Of a DNA stretch of 16,628 nt, positions 14,152 to 16,628 are shown one piece after another. The position numbers and the translations under genes are program-made. A model generated the notes under the pieces. The model had not been told where the DNA came from. It saw nothing but the letters and a program-made list of their open reading frames with translations, and did not search any database. The stretch is from DASRDU01 sp035560235 (GTDB lineage: Bacteria > Acidobacteriota > Blastocatellia > RBC074): positions 1 to 16,628 of the forward strand of contig DATMAG010000015.1 of the NCBI GenBank assembly GCA_035560235.1, read 5' to 3'. Within the stretch, counting starts at the first letter, position 1. Each line of letters begins with the position of its first letter.

Positions 14152-14817
14152 ATGTCGGATACTCCAGCACCAGCGCCTGCCAGTTCTGAGGAAGCGGGCG
14201 CGCAGTCGAAGAGCAAATCGAAACTGCCGCTGATGATCGGCCTCGCAGTCCTGCTGCTCGCAGGTGGTGGCGGCGGATACTGGTTCTTTGTCATCCGGGC
14301 CAAAGCCGCTGCCGCCAAAGGCACCGAAGAGGACGCGAAGGACAAGGCGGGAAAAAAGAAGAAGGCTGACGATGAAGAACACGCCTCTGCCGATGAGGAA
14401 GAGAACAGCGACGAGGCGGCAGAGGATGAAGAGAGCGGCACTGCGGAATCGGCCCAGCCTGCGGGCAAAAAGAAGAAGGAGTTCAAATTCACGCCGCCTG
14501 ATGACAAGGAAGTCAAACACGTCATCGAACTGCAGCCCTTCATCGTCAACCTGGCCGACCGCGAAGGCAACTATTACCTGCGGATGACGCTCAGCATCGG
14601 CGTCGGTGAAAGCAAGGAGGAGAAGGCCGACCCGCTCTTTACGACGCGCGTGCGCAACGCCATTCTGGCCGTGCTGACCACCAAAACTTCAGAAGATGTC
14701 CTCACCCCGGAAGGCAAGGCCACGCTGCGCCGCGAACTGCTGAAGGCTGCGCGCAAGGCCGTCGAAGAACCAAAGATTCACGCGATCTACATCACTGATC
14801 TGATCGTGCAGCTTTAG
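14152..14817 (+). CDS. fliL: Flagellar basal-body-associated protein FliL
   Basis: A 221-residue single-span membrane protein that surrounds and supports the MotA/MotB stator. A Pro/Ala/Ser-rich cytoplasmic N-terminus is followed by a membrane helix at about 25-47 (LPLMIGLAVLLLAGGGGGYW). Then comes a highly charged Lys/Glu/Asp linker (about 50-110), longer than usual, and the conserved FliL domain (about 115-221) with LQPFIVNLADREGNYYLRMT and the C-terminal IYITDLIVQL. GGGAGAG lies about 6 nt upstream of the ATG. It begins the second transcription unit and is followed by fliN after 8 nt. Confidence 0.93.
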   Translation: MSDTPAPAPASSEEAGAQSKSKSKLPLMIGLAVLLLAGGGGGYWFFVIRAKAAAAKGTEEDAKDKAGKKKKADDEEHASADEEENSDEAAEDEESGTAESAQPAGKKKKEFKFTPPDDKEVKHVIELQPFIVNLADREGNYYLRMTLSIGVGESKEEKADPLFTTRVRNAILAVLTTKTSEDVLTPEGKATLRRELLKAARKAVEEPKIHAIYITDLIVQL

Positions 14818-14825
14818 GGTTCCGC

Positions 14826-15134
14826 ATGTTTTCTCCTGTCACACTGAGCAGCACCGATGCCGGGCTGCGCGAACAAAACGAAGCCGAGATCGAATCCTGG
14901 CGGTATTACTTCGATCTGCCAGTGCCGCTGACGGTCGAACTGGGCCGGACGAAACTGACGGCGCGGGCGATCCTGGAACTTGAAGAGAACAGCATCATTC
15001 AGCTTTCACGCTCGACCGGCGAGGGCGTGGACGTGCTGGCCGGAACCAGGCGCATCGCGCGCGGCGAAATCATCATGATGGAAGACCGCGCCGGAGTCCG
15101 CATCAACGAAATCATCTCGCAGGAGCAGTTCTAA
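14826..15134 (+). CDS. fliN: Flagellar motor switch protein FliN
   Basis: A 102-residue protein consisting mostly of one SpoA (surface presentation of antigens) domain. FliN forms the base of the C ring with FliM and receives FliH-FliI complexes. The family pattern is visible: LPVPLTVELGRTKLTARAIL, then LEENSIIQLSRSTGEGVDVL, and the end RAGVRINEIIS. No FliM-type N-terminal CheC-like domain is present, so it is FliN and not FliM. The usual upstream partner fliM is missing between fliL and fliN. The stop overlaps the fliO start (TAATG). Confidence 0.94.
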   Translation: MFSPVTLSSTDAGLREQNEAEIESWRYYFDLPVPLTVELGRTKLTARAILELEENSIIQLSRSTGEGVDVLAGTRRIARGEIIMMEDRAGVRINEIISQEQF

Positions 15135-15787
15135 TGCCGCAGTTTCATCCGATCAGTGTCGGAACGCGCGCCGCCGCACACGGACTGCTGATCGCCTGCG
15201 GCCTGCTGTTGTGCTTTTCAGCGCAGGCGCAAGCAGCTTTAACCGTCACGCCCACTGCCACAGATTCCCGCTCACCCCAGTCAGAGAACCGGCCGCAGTC
15301 CGGCGATGAAAGGCTGCCGTTTATGGCCGCTGACCGCGAACGCACGGGTGAACTGAGCGGCGCGGAACAGCCTTCAGTCGCGGGACTGCTGCTGCGAACT
15401 CTGGGCGCGCTGCTGCTGATTGTCGGAATGATTGTGTTCGCAACCTGGTGGCTGCGCCGGTACGGCGGCGCGCGTTTTGGCCGTGCGGTCAAAGACGCGC
15501 CGGTGCTTGAAGTCCTCTCGACCGTGCCGCTCGGTGAACGCCGCTCGCTCTCGGTCGTGCGCTTTGGCTCATCAACGCTGCTGATCGGTTCGACGGCGCA
15601 GGGCCTCACGCTGCTCGCGACAGAGGCGCAGGCCAATGATGAACCGAAAGAAGAGAGCAGAGTCCCGGCGCGCGTCTCAGTCGCTGATCTGCTCGAACGC
15701 GAAGCCGCGCCCGACTTTGCGCACGAACTCGCGCAGGCCGATGCGGCGTATGCCGGTGACGAACTCAGCAGGCGGAAAGAAGGCTGA
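15134..15787 (+). CDS. fliO: Flagellar export-gate assembly protein FliO
   Basis: A 217-residue protein with a signal-like N-terminus (LLIACGLLLCFSAQAQA, residues about 17-33), a short low-complexity periplasmic segment, one membrane helix at about 88-108 (LLRTLGALLLIVGMIVFATW), then the cytoplasmic FliO domain with VLEVLSTVPLGERRSLSVVR and LLIGSTAQGLTLL. FliO helps assemble FliP into the export gate. It overlaps both fliN and fliP by 1 nt, which indicates translational coupling. Sequence conservation in FliO is low, but position and topology are diagnostic. Confidence 0.92.
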   Translation: MPQFHPISVGTRAAAHGLLIACGLLLCFSAQAQAALTVTPTATDSRSPQSENRPQSGDERLPFMAADRERTGELSGAEQPSVAGLLLRTLGALLLIVGMIVFATWWLRRYGGARFGRAVKDAPVLEVLSTVPLGERRSLSVVRFGSSTLLIGSTAQGLTLLATEAQANDEPKEESRVPARVSVADLLEREAAPDFAHELAQADAAYAGDELSRRKEG

Positions 15788-16581
15788 TGCTCAGAGCAAT
15801 TACACAACCGGCGCTCAGACTGCTGCTGGCGCTGTTTCTGGCCGGCGCGCTGCCGGTCATCTGCGCCGCGCAGCCGAAGCCGCCCGCCGCGCCGAAATCG
15901 CCCGTTGCGCCCGCTGAGCCGACGCTGCAGCTCGATCTTTCCAAAGGCGTGCAGGCCGATTCGCTGCCGGTGCAGATCATCGTTCTGCTCACGCTGCTGA
16001 GCTTTATTCCGGCGATTCTGATTTCGACGACCTGCTTTACGCGGCTGATTGTGGTCTTTCATTTTCTGCGCCAGGCGCTCGGCACGATGGAGACGCCGAA
16101 CAATCAGGTGCTGATCGGGCTGGCGCTCTTTCTGACGATGTTTGTCATGTCGCCGGTCGTCGTTCAGATCAACAATGAAGCGGTGCAGCCGCTGCGCGCC
16201 GGGCAGATCACGCAGATGCAGGCGCTCGACCGCGCGCTCGTGCCGCTGCGAGCGTACATGCTCAAACACACACGCGAAACCGATCTCGCGCTCTTTCTGA
16301 GACTGTCGGCGAGTCCGCGCCCGCACACGGCGGCAGAAGTTCCGACGACGGCGCTCATTCCGGCTTACATGATTTCGGAACTCAAGACCGCCTTTCAGAT
16401 CGGCTTTGTCCTCTTCATTCCGTTTCTGGTCATTGACCTGGCGGTCTCGTCCGTGCTGCTCTCGATGGGCATGATGCAGCTTCCTCCGGTCATAGTCTCA
16501 ATGCCGCTCAAGCTGCTTCTGTTCATCATGGTTGACGGCTGGTATCTGATCATCGGCTCTCTGGTGAAGAGCCTTTATTAG
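15787..16581 (+). CDS. fliP: Flagellar export-gate protein FliP
   Basis: A 264-residue core subunit of the flagellar type III export gate. A cleavable signal peptide (about 1-28) is followed by a Pro/Ala-rich spacer and then the membrane domain, with ILISTTCFTRLIVVFHFLRQ, the characteristic MFVMSPVV, IPAYMISELKTAFQIGFVLF and LPPVIVSMPLKLLLFIMVDG. The length is typical for FliP with its signal peptide. The start overlaps the fliO stop (TGATG). The protein ends SLVKSLY, and its TAG stop lies in the first unit of a TTAGTGG heptamer array. Confidence 0.97.
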   Translation: MLRAITQPALRLLLALFLAGALPVICAAQPKPPAAPKSPVAPAEPTLQLDLSKGVQADSLPVQIIVLLTLLSFIPAILISTTCFTRLIVVFHFLRQALGTMETPNNQVLIGLALFLTMFVMSPVVVQINNEAVQPLRAGQITQMQALDRALVPLRAYMLKHTRETDLALFLRLSASPRPHTAAEVPTTALIPAYMISELKTAFQIGFVLFIPFLVIDLAVSSVLLSMGMMQLPPVIVSMPLKLLLFIMVDGWYLIIGSLVKSLY

Positions 16582-16617
16582 TGGTTAGTGGTCAGTGGTC
16601 AGTGGTTAATGGTTAAC
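16578..16617. repeat. TTAGTGG/TCAGTGG heptamer array after fliP
   Basis: Units TTAGTGG, TTAGTGG, TCAGTGG, TCAGTGG and TTAATGG run from 16578, followed by TTAAC. They are the same unit family as the fliI/fliJ array. The first unit contains the fliP stop codon. The window ends 11 nt later, so a matching inverted array, if any, cannot be seen. Confidence 0.88.
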
Positions 16618-16619
16618 AG

Positions 16620-16628
16620 ATGCCAGTT
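16620..16628 (+). CDS. Possible start of the next gene (fliQ expected)
   Basis: ATG at 16620 followed by codons for Pro and Val is the first start codon after fliP, and fliQ normally follows fliP. Only three codons are in the window and no ribosome site is visible, because repeat DNA lies upstream. The identity is inferred from gene order alone. Confidence 0.25.

Noticed and set aside
15145..16326. 393-codon minus-strand open frame across fliO and fliP
   Set aside because: It is antisense to conserved export genes and its content is Arg/Ser/Gln-rich noise.

Overview
The window is most of a flagellar export/basal-body/motor cluster. All genes lie on the + strand from about 1358 to the right edge, in the order flgB-flgC-fliE-fliF-fliG-fliH-fliI-fliJ-fliK-flgD-flgE-motA-motB-fliL-fliN-fliO-fliP, and the first codons of a next gene (fliQ expected) may lie at the right edge. 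The DNA is GC-rich. The export genes, the MotA of the E. coli type and the beta-barrel-like fragment at the left edge point to a diderm, flagellated bacterium. I infer Acidobacteriota as the most likely phylum from gene order, GC content and intergenic repeat content. No rRNA or other marker is present to prove this, and a deltaproteobacterial-type lineage is the main alternative.

Layout. (1) 1-911, minus strand: a broken region. The remains of a chemoreceptor (N-terminal anchor, then a HAMP-like piece in another frame) run directly into a beta-strand-rich, outer-membrane-like protein that leaves the window. (2) 912-1357: no gene. It holds a terminator-like palindrome facing the chemoreceptor remnant, an 8-bp inverted repeat and a weak sigma-54-like site. 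(3) 1358-8498: rod genes flgB and flgC, rod adaptor fliE, MS-ring fliF, C-ring fliG and the export ATPase set fliH-fliI-fliJ. (4) 8507-11777: hook genes fliK, flgD, flgE. (5) 11952-13933: stator genes motA and motB, followed by a hairpin and a strong intrinsic terminator. (6) 14098-16581: a sigma-54-like promoter and a second transcription unit, fliL-fliN-fliO-fliP. fliM, normally between fliL and fliN, is absent.

How the genes work together. FliF forms the membrane ring, and FliG (with FliN and an unseen FliM) forms the switch. FliO and FliP belong to the export-gate module, and the FliH/FliI/FliJ ATPase energises and orders export. FlgB, FlgC and FliE build the proximal rod. FlgD caps the growing hook, FlgE is the hook subunit, and FliK measures hook length. 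MotA/MotB are the ion-driven stator, and FliL supports the stator.

The most unusual content is not a gene. The looser gene junctions in the first half of the operon (flgB/flgC, fliE/fliF, fliH/fliI, fliI/fliJ), and the one after fliP, are filled with short tandem repeats. Most are 7-bp units; two are arranged as array / about 20-nt spacer / inverted array. fliH/fliI instead has a 9-bp array plus a perfect 31-bp inverted repeat. Repeats supply the stop codons of fliI and fliP, and the starts of flgC, fliF, fliI and fliJ just downstream lack a clear Shine-Dalgarno sequence. I see no phage, CRISPR, transposase or defence genes.
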